From: VRUE01 sp040901495
GTDB taxonomy: Bacteria; Actinomycetota; Thermoleophilia; Solirubrobacterales; 70-9
Reading direction: 5' to 3'
Assembly: GCA_040901495.1 (NCBI GenBank)
Contig: JBBDYO010000039.1
Span: forward strand, 1 to 28,385
DNA: 28,385 nucleotides
Position numbers and translations under genes: made by a program. Positions 6,492 through 14,023 of this stretch are shown here, piece by piece (the stretch's first letter is position 1; each line of letters opens with the position of its first letter). Below the pieces are notes generated by a model that was not told the DNA's origin, ran no database searches, and saw only the letters and a program-made list of their open reading frames with translations.

Positions 6492-7153
6492 TGCAACAGG
6501 AAGCCGCGAAAGGACACGCGGCGGCTCCGTCAAAGAGATCGTCCAGCGTGAGAGCGACCGACGACGAGATCAGAGAGAAGTACCTGGAGCGGGCGATCCG
6601 CGAGCTCAACCAGCTGACCCACGAGCTGCAGGATTGCCCCCACTGCCCGCGCGGCAAGCTGATGCCGGTGCTGGGCTCCGGCCATCCCCAGGCCGACATC
6701 TTCATGATCAAGCACGCTCCCGGCGTCGCGGAGATCGAAGAGGGCGTTGCTTTCTACGGGCGGGCCGGCAACGCGCTGATGAAAAGCTTCAAACGGCTGG
6801 GGATCGATCCCCTCGTCGTCTACGGCACGCTCTGCGTCAAGTGCCCGATTGCCGAGCCGGACCTGGCGGCCGAGGAGTGCGTCGAACGCATGGTCACCGA
6901 GCTCGCGGTCGTGCAGCCGAAAATCGTCGTGGTGATGGGAGAGCCCGCCCTCCGAGTCCTCAACGGCCTCCAGATCCCGCTGTCGCGGCCGATCGAGCCA
7001 CGCGAGGAAGAGATCCAGGCCTTCACCCCCACGATCGATGCCCTCTACACCCCCGACATCGACGATTCACTCGACGAGGAGGGCACCAAGCAACGCTTCT
7101 GGCGCGCCTTCAAAGTCCTCGGCGACTGGTACGAGGACCTCCCGCCCTACTGA
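6491..7153 (+). CDS. Uracil-DNA-glycosylase-fold protein with Cys-pair metal site, catalytically divergent
   Basis: 220 residues. The core resembles family 4/5 (Fe-S) uracil-DNA glycosylases. CPHC (C49, C52) near the N-terminus, LCVKC (C115, C118) and EEC (C130) could supply the four cluster ligands; PQADIFMIKHAPGVAEIEEG followed by YGRAGN aligns with motif A (GEAPG...G.AG), and PKIVVVMGEPAL is the usual strand-turn. However, the motif A catalytic acid is replaced (KHAPG instead of GEAPG) and no HPS-type motif B is found in the C-terminal third, which is acidic and unlike the family. It may be inactive on uracil or have another substrate. The ATG overlaps the previous stop by one base, so it is translationally coupled to the GT-PHP gene. 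A GTG at 6549 is an alternative start. Confidence 0.75.
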   Translation: MQQEAAKGHAAAPSKRSSSVRATDDEIREKYLERAIRELNQLTHELQDCPHCPRGKLMPVLGSGHPQADIFMIKHAPGVAEIEEGVAFYGRAGNALMKSFKRLGIDPLVVYGTLCVKCPIAEPDLAAEECVERMVTELAVVQPKIVVVMGEPALRVLNGLQIPLSRPIEPREEEIQAFTPTIDALYTPDIDDSLDEEGTKQRFWRAFKVLGDWYEDLPPY

Positions 7154-7158
7154 GTTCG

Positions 7159-8808
7159 ATGATTGCAATGAGGTCTCGCCTCTTCGTCGCCACCGCTATC
7201 GCGTTGGGAGTGCTGGGGATTGCGACGGCACTGGCAATCATCGGTGGCGAGGAGGCCGAGCGATCGGAGCAGTGGGTCGCCCAGGTTCGCGTCGACGGGC
7301 AGTTCACCTGCGGCGGTGCACTGATCGAAAGCCGCTGGATCCTGACCGCTGCCCACTGCGTAGGGGACCAGAGCACGTCGCTTCCGGCGCGCAGGCTGAA
7401 GGGGGTCGTGGGTTGTTACGAGAGGGAGTCTGGCGGCGAAACCATCGCCGTCGACGAGGTGATCCGCCATCCCGCGTGGGAGCAGCTGAGTTCGACGCAC
7501 GACGTCGCCCTGCTCCACCTGGCGCGACCCGCCGCGTCAGATCCCGCCCGCCTGGCGGAGCCGGGGACGCGCGACCGTTGGACGCCGGGCTCGCGCGTGC
7601 GACTCGTCGGTTGGGGGGCGACGAAGGAGCTGACAGGCTTCCTTGGCGGCTATATCTCAAGGGACGAGAAGACGAAGAAGGCACGCGCGAATCTCGCCCC
7701 CCGCCTCCTCGTCGCGCGCCCTGAGTTACGCGATCCCAGCTGGTGCGACTCCAAGGTCGACGAGGACTTCTTCGCCACCACCTCGCTCTGCACCCACGGG
7801 GGCAAGGGTTCGCCCTGCAGGGGGGACAGTGGCGGGCCGCTCTTCGTCGGTTCGGATGAGGTCATCGGTGTGGTCAGCGGCGGACGGGAGGACTGCACGA
7901 AGTCGGCGTTAGCCGGACTCGATCCACACCCAGCGACCTACGCGAAGGTTGGTGCCGGCCCGTTGCGGCACTGGCTGCTGGCCCAGATGAGCGTAGGAGG
8001 GCGGTTGGCCGTGAGGCGCTGTGCCGATGCGCCCCTGCTGCCCGTCCTGCCCGTTGGCGACTCTCGCTCCGAGATCATGATCGAGGCGATTCGATCGACG
8101 ATCGACTGTGTCGCGGCGATCGAGCTGGCACGCGAAGTCCTTTCGCGGGACGACTGTGTCGAGGAGACCCCCGACGGCGAGAACACGTGCCGAGCGAAGG
8201 CCTTCCACTGCCTGTCCACTCTCCAGCCGCGGTTTGGTGTGCTCTTCGACGTCGTCTGCGATGTGGGGAGGGACCTAGTCGCCTTCCGCCAGGCGACGCC
8301 GCCGTTGCGCCTCGAAGGGCCGATCGACTTCACGGGTCTTGCTCCGGTCCGGATCGGCATGTCGAGGGCCGAGGCGGATGCCGCCACCGGGCTCCACTTC
8401 CTCGGGTCGAGGATCCTCGGCGAATGCGGGGAACTGCGCCCCAGCCCGGGCATGGGCGACGCCACCGAGTCCGACTACCTCCCGGGCGCGTCGATGATGC
8501 TGATCGGCCCGAGCCGCGGCGACCTGCTCTTGCACGGGCGAATCGCGCGCGTCGATGTCTTTGAGCCTAGCTACACGACGATTGGCGGTTTAGGGATCGG
8601 CAGCACCGAAGCCGAGGTGATGGAGGAGTACGGAAACCTGGTCGCGATCACCCCGCACCACTATGAGCACGGCCGCTATCTCACCGTTCGCTCACCCGAC
8701 CCGGATCTGCACCGCTATCGGATCGTCTTCGAGACCAAAGGAGGGCGGGTGACCTGGATTCGGGCAGGCAGGCTTCCCGAGGTCGAGTACGTCGAGCACT
8801 GCCTCTAG
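7159..8808 (+). CDS. Secreted chymotrypsin-fold serine protease with C-terminal BLIP/SmpA-like repeats
   Basis: 549 residues. A signal peptide (about 1-26, ending ALA) is followed at once by IIGGEEA, the canonical mature N-terminus of trypsin-family enzymes. The catalytic triad is H66 (LTAAHC), D115 (HDVALLHL) and S224 (GDSGGP). The residue six before the nucleophile, which sets P1 preference, is Ser (S218), as in chymotrypsin, not Asp as in trypsin. Residues about 260-380 are Cys-containing and unrecognised. The last 170 residues contain two similar units, VRIGMSRAEADAATG and LGIGSTEAEVMEEYG, of the kind seen in actinobacterial BLIP/SmpA-like domains. It should act outside the cell. No ribosome-binding site is seen, and an in-frame ATG at 7168 is an equally good start. 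The stop shares CTAG with the convergent LLM gene. Confidence 0.85.
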   Translation: MIAMRSRLFVATAIALGVLGIATALAIIGGEEAERSEQWVAQVRVDGQFTCGGALIESRWILTAAHCVGDQSTSLPARRLKGVVGCYERESGGETIAVDEVIRHPAWEQLSSTHDVALLHLARPAASDPARLAEPGTRDRWTPGSRVRLVGWGATKELTGFLGGYISRDEKTKKARANLAPRLLVARPELRDPSWCDSKVDEDFFATTSLCTHGGKGSPCRGDSGGPLFVGSDEVIGVVSGGREDCTKSALAGLDPHPATYAKVGAGPLRHWLLAQMSVGGRLAVRRCADAPLLPVLPVGDSRSEIMIEAIRSTIDCVAAIELAREVLSRDDCVEETPDGENTCRAKAFHCLSTLQPRFGVLFDVVCDVGRDLVAFRQATPPLRLEGPIDFTGLAPVRIGMSRAEADAATGLHFLGSRILGECGELRPSPGMGDATESDYLPGASMMLIGPSRGDLLLHGRIARVDVFEPSYTTIGGLGIGSTEAEVMEEYGNLVAITPHHYEHGRYLTVRSPDPDLHRYRIVFETKGGRVTWIRAGRLPEVEYVEHCL

Positions 8809-9581
8809 GGCGCGGCGGCCTCGGCGACGGCGGTCATTGCCTCGGCGGTGGCGCTGGCGAGGCCGCGGACTACGGTGGTGTCGAGGGCGGTGTAGGCGGC
8901 GAGCTGGGACTGTGCCTCGGAGGAGTCCGATGCGGCGACGCCGACTGTGCCCTCGGCCTCGGCGAGGCGGGCGAAGTGGTTGCGGTAGCCGTCGTGGAGG
9001 TCGCGGTAGAAGGACTCCTCCTTGGCGAGGCGCTCGGCGGCGTCGGGGCCGACGGCGGTGCGGACGTAACCGAAGACGGGTGGGATGTCGCGGCCTGCCT
9101 CGCGGGCGCCTGACTCCACGTGCTGGCGCGCACCCGCGGCGAACTCGGGGGTCATCCAGTTGAAGAACGCCCCGTCGAACTCAGCGCCGGCGAGCGCGCA
9201 CATCTTCGGGCCCATCGCGGCGAGGACGAGCCGCACGCCCGGCAGCTTCTCCCGGAGCTCGGGCAGCGACTCGCGCATCCGGGTCAGCGGCTTCTCCGAG
9301 AAGCCGGCGCCGACCCCGAGCCAGAGCCGCGCCGGGTCGAGATCGAGGCGCTTGATGTCGGCGGCGATCTCCTCCGGCGGGGTGCGATCGAGCGCGATCA
9401 CGGCGACGCCGAGGTCGCCCTCGGGCGCCGCCGCAGCGAACTCCGCCAGCGTCTCCAGCCCCTTCGCCCCGGGGTGGTCGTTCGACCACATTGAGGCGTA
9501 GCCAAGCTCCGCGCAGCGCGCTGCCAGCGGCTGCGCCACCTCGGGGTCGAGCCCCGCCGCGACGCCGAAGCCCCGGCTCAT
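8805..9581 (-). CDS. LLM-class (F420-type) flavin-dependent oxidoreductase
   Basis: 258 residues, a little short for the luciferase-like monooxygenase fold. Visible family features are the N-terminal FGVAAGLDPEVAQPLAARCAELGYASMWSNDHPG, the repeated strand-helix units GDLGVAVIALDRTPPEEIAADI and RLWLGVGAGFSEKPL, and AGADFDG-like ALAGAEFDGAFFNWMTPE. The GVGAGFS phosphate-binding turn is typical of F420-dependent members. It would catalyse a redox reaction on an unknown small molecule in the cytoplasm. The ATG start at 9581 overlaps the stop of the upstream RNA methyltransferase by 4 bases (ATGA), so they are co-translated. Its TAG stop overlaps the stop of the convergent protease gene. Substrate and cofactor (F420 or FMN) cannot be settled from sequence alone. 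Confidence 0.88.
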   Translation of the reverse strand: MSRGFGVAAGLDPEVAQPLAARCAELGYASMWSNDHPGAKGLETLAEFAAAAPEGDLGVAVIALDRTPPEEIAADIKRLDLDPARLWLGVGAGFSEKPLTRMRESLPELREKLPGVRLVLAAMGPKMCALAGAEFDGAFFNWMTPEFAAGARQHVESGAREAGRDIPPVFGYVRTAVGPDAAERLAKEESFYRDLHDGYRNHFARLAEAEGTVGVAASDSSEAQSQLAAYTALDTTVVRGLASATAEAMTAVAEAAAP

Positions 9582-10924
9582 GCTTTCTCCAGCAGAGCCA
9601 CGCACTCGATGTGCGGGGTCTGGGGGAACATGTCGACCGGCTTCACGCGGCTCAGCGTATAGCCGGCCTCGACCAGCTGGGCGGCGTTCGGGGCGAGCGT
9701 TGTGGGGTTGCAGGAGACGTAGACGATCCGCTTCGCCTCGCACTCGATTACCCGCCTGATGATTTTCTGTGAGAGGCCGGCGCGGGGCGGGTCGAGCACG
9801 ACCACGTCGGGCTTGCCCGCCTCCTCGACCAGCGGCCGCACCCCGGTCCGGGCGTTGCCGGCCATGAAGCGGGCATTGACGATTCCGTTGCGCTCGGCGT
9901 TGGCCTCCGCGTCGACGATCGCCTCGGGCACGATCTCCAGCCCCCACACCTCACCGGCGCGCCCCGCCATCGTCATCCCGATCGTGCCGATCCCGCAGTA
10001 GAGGTCGAAGACCCGCTCGCTCCCGGTCAACCCGGCGAACTCGCCGGCGGCCGCGTAGACCCGCTCGGCCATCTCGGTGTTGGTCTGGAAGAAGGCGCCG
10101 TGGGTCATCTCGATGCTCAGGCCGCAAATTTCCTCGCGCAGCCGTTCCTCGCCCAGCACGCCGGTTGGCCCATCCGTCCCCCCCGAGTCGCCCTCGATCA
10201 CCGTGTGGAGGTCGACCGGCGGCTTGGGGAAGCTCTCCGGGGCGGTGACCAGCCGCGTCTGGACCTGGCCGGTGCGCCGGCCCTCGCGCACGACGAGGTT
10301 GCGCAGAGCGCCGCTCCGTCCGCGGCGGTCATAGGGCGGGACCTCGTGCAGCTGCGCCCAGTCGCGCACCTGGTTGCGGGCCGCGTTGGCCGCCTCGGAG
10401 GCCAGGTGGCAGTCCTCGACGCCGACGATCAGGTCCCAGCGCCCCCGCACGTGGGAGCCGAGGACCAGCTCGCCATCGCGCTCGCCGAAGGAGTATTCGA
10501 GCTTGTTGCGGTAGCGCCACTCTTCGACCGCGGGCTCGATCTCCTCCAGCTCGAAGCCATCGAGGCCGCCGATCCGGCGCAGCGCGTCGTCCACCTGCTC
10601 GTGCTTGTAGGCGAGTTGGCGCTCGTAGGGGAGGCTTTGCAGCGGTGCCCCCGGACATGGCTCGCCCTCGTGGAAGCAGCGCTCGGCGATCCGGTCGGCG
10701 CTCGGCTGCAGCAGCTCGACCGTCTTCGCCTCGGCGAAGCGGCGCTTCGCTTTGGTGATCTCGGCGCGCACCCGGTCACCCGGCAGCGCGCCGGAGACGA
10801 AGACGACGTAGCCCTCGGCCCGCGCGATGCCCCGGCCGCCATAGGCGAGCGAGTCGATCTCTACCTCGAGCAGCTCACCGCGGCGCGGCCGGGCCGCCGG
10901 CATCTCACCGGTGGCCTGCTCCAC
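9578..10924 (-). CDS. TRAM-domain class I RNA 5-methyluridine methyltransferase (RlmD/TrmA family)
   Basis: 448 residues. A TRAM domain (about 15-72, LLEVEIDSLAYGGRGIARAEG) binds RNA and is followed by a central RNA-binding region and a SAM-dependent methyltransferase domain. Motifs include FDLYCGIGTIG (SAM binding), DPPRAG, the nucleophile C405 in SCNPTT, and the base E440 in PHIEC. It would methylate C5 of a uridine in 23S rRNA or tRNA. The iron-sulphur site of RlmD-type enzymes is incomplete: C83, C90 and C172 are present, but the third ligand position is A93 (CPGA instead of CGGC). The start is GTG at 10924. It lies 11 bases after the phasin-like gene and overlaps the LLM gene downstream. 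Which RNA position it modifies is not deducible here. Confidence 0.9.
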   Translation of the reverse strand: MEQATGEMPAARPRRGELLEVEIDSLAYGGRGIARAEGYVVFVSGALPGDRVRAEITKAKRRFAEAKTVELLQPSADRIAERCFHEGEPCPGAPLQSLPYERQLAYKHEQVDDALRRIGGLDGFELEEIEPAVEEWRYRNKLEYSFGERDGELVLGSHVRGRWDLIVGVEDCHLASEAANAARNQVRDWAQLHEVPPYDRRGRSGALRNLVVREGRRTGQVQTRLVTAPESFPKPPVDLHTVIEGDSGGTDGPTGVLGEERLREEICGLSIEMTHGAFFQTNTEMAERVYAAAGEFAGLTGSERVFDLYCGIGTIGMTMAGRAGEVWGLEIVPEAIVDAEANAERNGIVNARFMAGNARTGVRPLVEEAGKPDVVVLDPPRAGLSQKIIRRVIECEAKRIVYVSCNPTTLAPNAAQLVEAGYTLSRVKPVDMFPQTPHIECVALLEKA

Positions 10925-10935
10925 TAGGCAGGCAC

Positions 10936-11382
10936 CTAGCCCAGCTTCTTGCGAGCCCGCCGCGCGGCCTGGGTCGCCTGTTTGCGGACCGGTGCAGCCC
11001 GCCCGCCGACCTCTTTGCGGGCCTGTTTGACCAGCCGTTCCAGCTCCTTCAGCATCGAGTCGGTCTGCCGCCGCCCCCGCTTGAGCAGGTCCGAGAGCAT
11101 CTTCTCGGCGTCGCCCCGGGTGATCCGTCCGCGCTTGACGGCGTCGTCGACGACCTCCTGAATGCGATCGCGGCTCAGCGTGACGCTGCGTTCCAGGCTC
11201 TCCCGGAACTGGTCGACGCTCTTGTCGAGGCCAGTTGTCTGCCCGCTCGTCTGCGGTTTGGCCGTTTTCGCTTTTTTGGCGGCTGGTTTACGCGCACTCG
11301 ACTTTTTCGCCGCGGCTTTTTTGGCGCCTCCAGCTTTGGATTTTTTTGCTGCTTTACCGGAAGCCTGTTTTTTCGCGGCCAT
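10936..11382 (-). CDS. Lys/Ala-rich phasin-like (polyhydroxyalkanoate-granule/histone-H1-like) protein
   Basis: 148 residues. Residues 1-45 are a low-complexity AAKK/AKKAK tail like histone H1-type and nucleoid-binding proteins. Residues 50-125 form a predicted coiled-coil (SVDQFRESLERSVTLSRDRIQEVV, then GRITRGDAEKMLSDLLKRGRRQTDSMLKEL) resembling actinobacterial phasin-family proteins. A basic C-terminus (ARRARKKLG) follows. It may coat granules and bind DNA, or be purely a nucleoid protein. AGGAGG lies 9 bases before the ATG, a strong ribosome-binding site that suggests high expression. Lysines in the tail are mostly AAA although the surrounding DNA is GC-rich, producing runs of A/T. It lies 50 bases downstream of the EEP gene and 11 bases before the RNA methyltransferase gene. 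Confidence 0.75.
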   Translation of the reverse strand: MAAKKQASGKAAKKSKAGGAKKAAAKKSSARKPAAKKAKTAKPQTSGQTTGLDKSVDQFRESLERSVTLSRDRIQEVVDDAVKRGRITRGDAEKMLSDLLKRGRRQTDSMLKELERLVKQARKEVGGRAAPVRKQATQAARRARKKLG

Positions 11383-11432
11383 CTAAGTGTGCCTCCTGAT
11401 TGCTCGGCGGGTGGTTAGTGATGACTATCGCA

Positions 11433-12269
11433 TTACCCGGTTCCCCGGGTTACGGACCAATCGAACTTTGCCTCGACCGGCGCGTGGTCGGAGAGGCGCA
11501 GCGCCAGGCCGCCGCGGCGAACCTCGCGTCTCTCGGGTGGCCATGGGTGTGGGGCCTCGACGGTCTCCAGACCCCGGACCAGGAGATGGTCGATCGCGCC
11601 GGGTGAGGTTGGGGCGCCCAGCCCAAAGCGATTCCGCAGCTCCTCGAAGATGGCGGGGCTGCCCGCGGGCCGCAGGTTGAGGTCGCCGCCGAAGATCAGC
11701 GCCGCCTCCCCGGCCCACTCCGTTGCTGCGCGCGCCGCCGCCAGCACGTCTTCCGTGGCGAGCTCGGCATTGCCGGCGGTGGCGTGGAGGTTGGCGATGC
11801 AGAGACCGGAAGCGGTGCGCGTCAGAGCCATCGACCGGCGCTCCGGCTTCCCCTCGTGGATCGTCAGCTCGCGGCGCTCTTCGATCTCACCGAGCGGACC
11901 CTGCGTGCGGACGAGGGTGAGGTTGGAGCCACCCTCGCCGGAGGCGATCAGGTCGGGGTTTAGGCGCGCCGCGAAGGAGCGGATCGCGCCCAGCGAGTTG
12001 CGCGAGGTGAGCGCCCGGTGCCGGTCGGCGCAGCAGGCGCGGGCAAGCGGCTTGGCGAAGCGCGGCGGGCACTCCTGCAAGAGCGCCACGTCCCAGTCCG
12101 CGCTGGCCAGGATGGTCGCGAACTCGGGAAAGAGGTTGCGGTTGACCTGGATGTGGGTCGCGTTTCGCTCACTGATCCGCAGCAGCCGCGAGCGCCATGT
12201 CAGCAGCGCCGGATCCGGTGGGAAATCGCGCCCGTGGAAGAGGTTCCAGGCGATGGCGGTGAGCTGCAC
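11433..12269 (-). CDS. Endonuclease/exonuclease/phosphatase (EEP) family hydrolase
   Basis: 278 residues. Contains the Mg-dependent DNase I-like active-site strands: LTAIAWNLFHGRD (first Asn), WDVALLQECPP (Glu metal ligand), IANLHATAGN (His), LIFGGDLNLRP (Asp-x-Asn), PGAIDHLLVRG (Asp) and LRLSDHAPVEAKF (terminal Asp-His). All key residues of the fold are present, so phosphodiesterase or phosphomonoesterase activity is likely on nucleic acid, sugar-phosphate or lipid head groups. No signal peptide is seen, suggesting the cytoplasm. The start is GTG at 12269, chosen because a -10-like GATACT lies 6 bases upstream and the argF gene begins only 18 bases away in the opposite direction. It heads the minus-strand operon that runs to 8805. 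Confidence 0.85.
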   Translation of the reverse strand: MQLTAIAWNLFHGRDFPPDPALLTWRSRLLRISERNATHIQVNRNLFPEFATILASADWDVALLQECPPRFAKPLARACCADRHRALTSRNSLGAIRSFAARLNPDLIASGEGGSNLTLVRTQGPLGEIEERRELTIHEGKPERRSMALTRTASGLCIANLHATAGNAELATEDVLAAARAATEWAGEAALIFGGDLNLRPAGSPAIFEELRNRFGLGAPTSPGAIDHLLVRGLETVEAPHPWPPERREVRRGGLALRLSDHAPVEAKFDWSVTRGTG

Positions 12270-12274
12270 CCGCT

Positions 12275-12281
12275 TAGTATC
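12275..12281. promoter_or_regulatory. Overlapping divergent -10 elements for argF and the EEP gene
   Basis: TAGTAT (12275-12280) ends 7 bases before the argF TTG on the plus strand. On the minus strand GATACT (12281-12276) ends 6 bases before the EEP GTG. The two hexamers share five base pairs, so the genes would compete for one polymerase site and both mRNAs would be leaderless. Confidence 0.5.
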
Positions 12282-12287
12282 TCCGGC

Positions 12288-13169
12288 TTGAGTCACTTCA
12301 TAACAGGCGAAGAGCTGGGCGCGTTTGAGCTCGGCAAGCTGCTCGACCGGGCTGAGGAGTTGAAAGCTGGTCGGAGGGACGGTGTCGGCACCGGGGAGCT
12401 GGACGGCCGCAGCATCGCCCTGGTCTTCGAAAAGCCTTCGACCCGGACGCGGATCTCCTTCGAGGTCGGGGTCGCGGAGCTGGGCGCGACGCCGATCGTC
12501 CTGCGCGGCGACGAACTCCAGCTCTCCCGCGGCGAGTCGGTCGAGGACACCGGGCGGGTCCTGTCGCGCTATGTCGACGCGATCGTGATCCGCTCGGGCT
12601 CGCACGAGGCGGTGGCCGAGTTGGCTGCGGGCGCCGAGGTCCCGGTGATCAATGCGCTCACCCCGCTCCACCATCCTTGTCAAGCGCTCGCCGACCTGCT
12701 CACCTTGCAGGAGCGCTTCGGCGACCTCGAGGGCCGGCGCCTCGCCTACGTCGGCGACGGCAACAACGTCGCCCGCTCGCTGGCGATCGTCGGGGAGCTC
12801 GCCCAGGTTGAGGTGGTGATCGCGGCTCCGGACGGCTATCAGCTGGAGGAGGGACATGGCGCGAAGCTGACTGATGACCCGCGGGCGGCCGTGTCAGGCG
12901 CCGACGCGATCTACACCGACGTCTGGGTCAGCATGGGCGATGAGGAGGAAGCCGAGCGCCGCCGCGCCGACCTCGCTCCGTTCCGGGTCGACGCCGACCT
13001 CCTCTCCGTCGCCAAGGACAGCGCCGTCGTGCTCCACTGCCTTCCCGCCCACCCGGGCGAGGAGATCACGGCGGAGGTTCTCTACGGCCCCCGCTCCGCC
13101 GTTTGGGACCAGGCGGAGAACCGCCTGCACACCCAGAAGGCCCTGCTTGCCGCGCTGCTCGGCGACTAG
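12288..13169 (+). CDS. argF: Ornithine carbamoyltransferase
   Basis: 293 residues from a TTG start (MSHFITGEEL, the usual N-terminus of the family). Catalyses ornithine plus carbamoyl phosphate to citrulline in arginine synthesis, in the cytoplasm. Conserved sites are FEKPSTRTR (carbamoyl-phosphate binding), HHPCQALAD, YVGDGNNVARSL, DVWVSMGDE (ornithine-binding SMG loop) and LHCLPAHPGEE. TTG was preferred because it matches family starts and has TAGTAT 7 bases upstream, although no ribosome-binding site exists. There is no arg operon around it: it is followed directly, with no gap (TAGATG), by lgt, so the two are probably one transcript. Rated as a standard housekeeping enzyme. Confidence 0.95.
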   Translation: MSHFITGEELGAFELGKLLDRAEELKAGRRDGVGTGELDGRSIALVFEKPSTRTRISFEVGVAELGATPIVLRGDELQLSRGESVEDTGRVLSRYVDAIVIRSGSHEAVAELAAGAEVPVINALTPLHHPCQALADLLTLQERFGDLEGRRLAYVGDGNNVARSLAIVGELAQVEVVIAAPDGYQLEEGHGAKLTDDPRAAVSGADAIYTDVWVSMGDEEEAERRRADLAPFRVDADLLSVAKDSAVVLHCLPAHPGEEITAEVLYGPRSAVWDQAENRLHTQKALLAALLGD

Positions 13170-13955
13170 ATGCATCCCGAAATCGACCTCGGCCCGCTCA
13201 CTCTTCAGACCTTCGGTCTGATGTTCGCGCTGGCCTTCATCGCCGCGGGCCTGTTGATCGGGAAGCGGCTGAAGGAGATCGGCAAGCCGGTCGATTGGGC
13301 CTATGAGATGGGCTTCTCGGCGCTGGCCGGCGGAGTCGTCGGCTCGCGGCTCTACTTCATCGTCGAAGACTGGGACAGCGCCAAGGACGATCTGCTCGGA
13401 AGCCTCTTCTCAGGGTCGGGATTGGTCTGGTACGGCGGCGCGATCGGCGGCGCGATCGCCGTCCTGCTCTGGGCTTGGTACCGGGGTTTTCTCGGCCTCG
13501 CCCTGCTCGACCTCGCGGCGCCGGCACTCGCCCTCGGCTACGCGGTCGGCCGCGTCGGCTGCCAGCTCTCGGGCGACGGCGATTACGGCAAGGCCTGGGA
13601 CGGGCCGTGGGCGATGGCCTATCCCGACGGGACCGTCCCAACCGACGAAGAGGTCCATCCGACCCCGGTCTACGAGGCGCTGGCGGTGGGCCTCGGTGCC
13701 TGGATCCTCTGGCAGCTCCGCGACCGCTTCCGGACCGGCATCCTCTTCGCGTTCTACCTCATCTACGCGGGCGCGGAGCGCTTCCTGGTCGAGTTCCTAC
13801 GACGCAACAGCGACGTCGCGTTGGGGTTGACGACGGCACAGCTGGAGAGCCTTGCGATGATTGTTGCCGGTGCGGTTTGGATGTACACGGTGAAGCGCCG
13901 GCATGGGACGCTGTCCCGTGGGGAGGCCGCCGCCGAGTCGCGGCCGGCAGCTTGA
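13170..13955 (+). CDS. lgt: Prolipoprotein diacylglyceryl transferase
   Basis: 261 residues, about seven hydrophobic segments. Transfers diacylglycerol from phosphatidylglycerol to the lipobox Cys of secreted prolipoproteins at the cytoplasmic membrane. Signature residues are in GYAVGRVGCQLSGDGDYG (R128 is the conserved arginine), then HPTPVYEAL and ERFLVEFLRRN. The N-terminus MHPEIDLGPLTLQTFGLMFA is also typical. The ATG begins immediately after the argF stop, so translation is likely coupled. The 68 bases to prmC contain that gene's probable promoter. Confidence 0.94.
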   Translation: MHPEIDLGPLTLQTFGLMFALAFIAAGLLIGKRLKEIGKPVDWAYEMGFSALAGGVVGSRLYFIVEDWDSAKDDLLGSLFSGSGLVWYGGAIGGAIAVLLWAWYRGFLGLALLDLAAPALALGYAVGRVGCQLSGDGDYGKAWDGPWAMAYPDGTVPTDEEVHPTPVYEALAVGLGAWILWQLRDRFRTGILFAFYLIYAGAERFLVEFLRRNSDVALGLTTAQLESLAMIVAGAVWMYTVKRRHGTLSRGEAAAESRPAA

Positions 13956-13972
13956 ACGCAGCGCCGCTGGCG

Positions 13973-14001
13973 TTGGCCTAATCTGGCGAAAATTCTTAGA
14001 G
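13973..14001 (+). promoter_or_regulatory. Possible promoter of prmC-lysS
   Basis: TTGGCC (13973-13978), 17 bases, then TTAGAG (13996-14001), a plausible -35/-10 pair. Transcription would give a leader of roughly 15 bases carrying the GGAGGAGA ribosome-binding site before the GTG at 14024. Confidence 0.4.
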
Positions 14002-14023
14002 GCAGTCGAGGAGGAGAGCTGTT

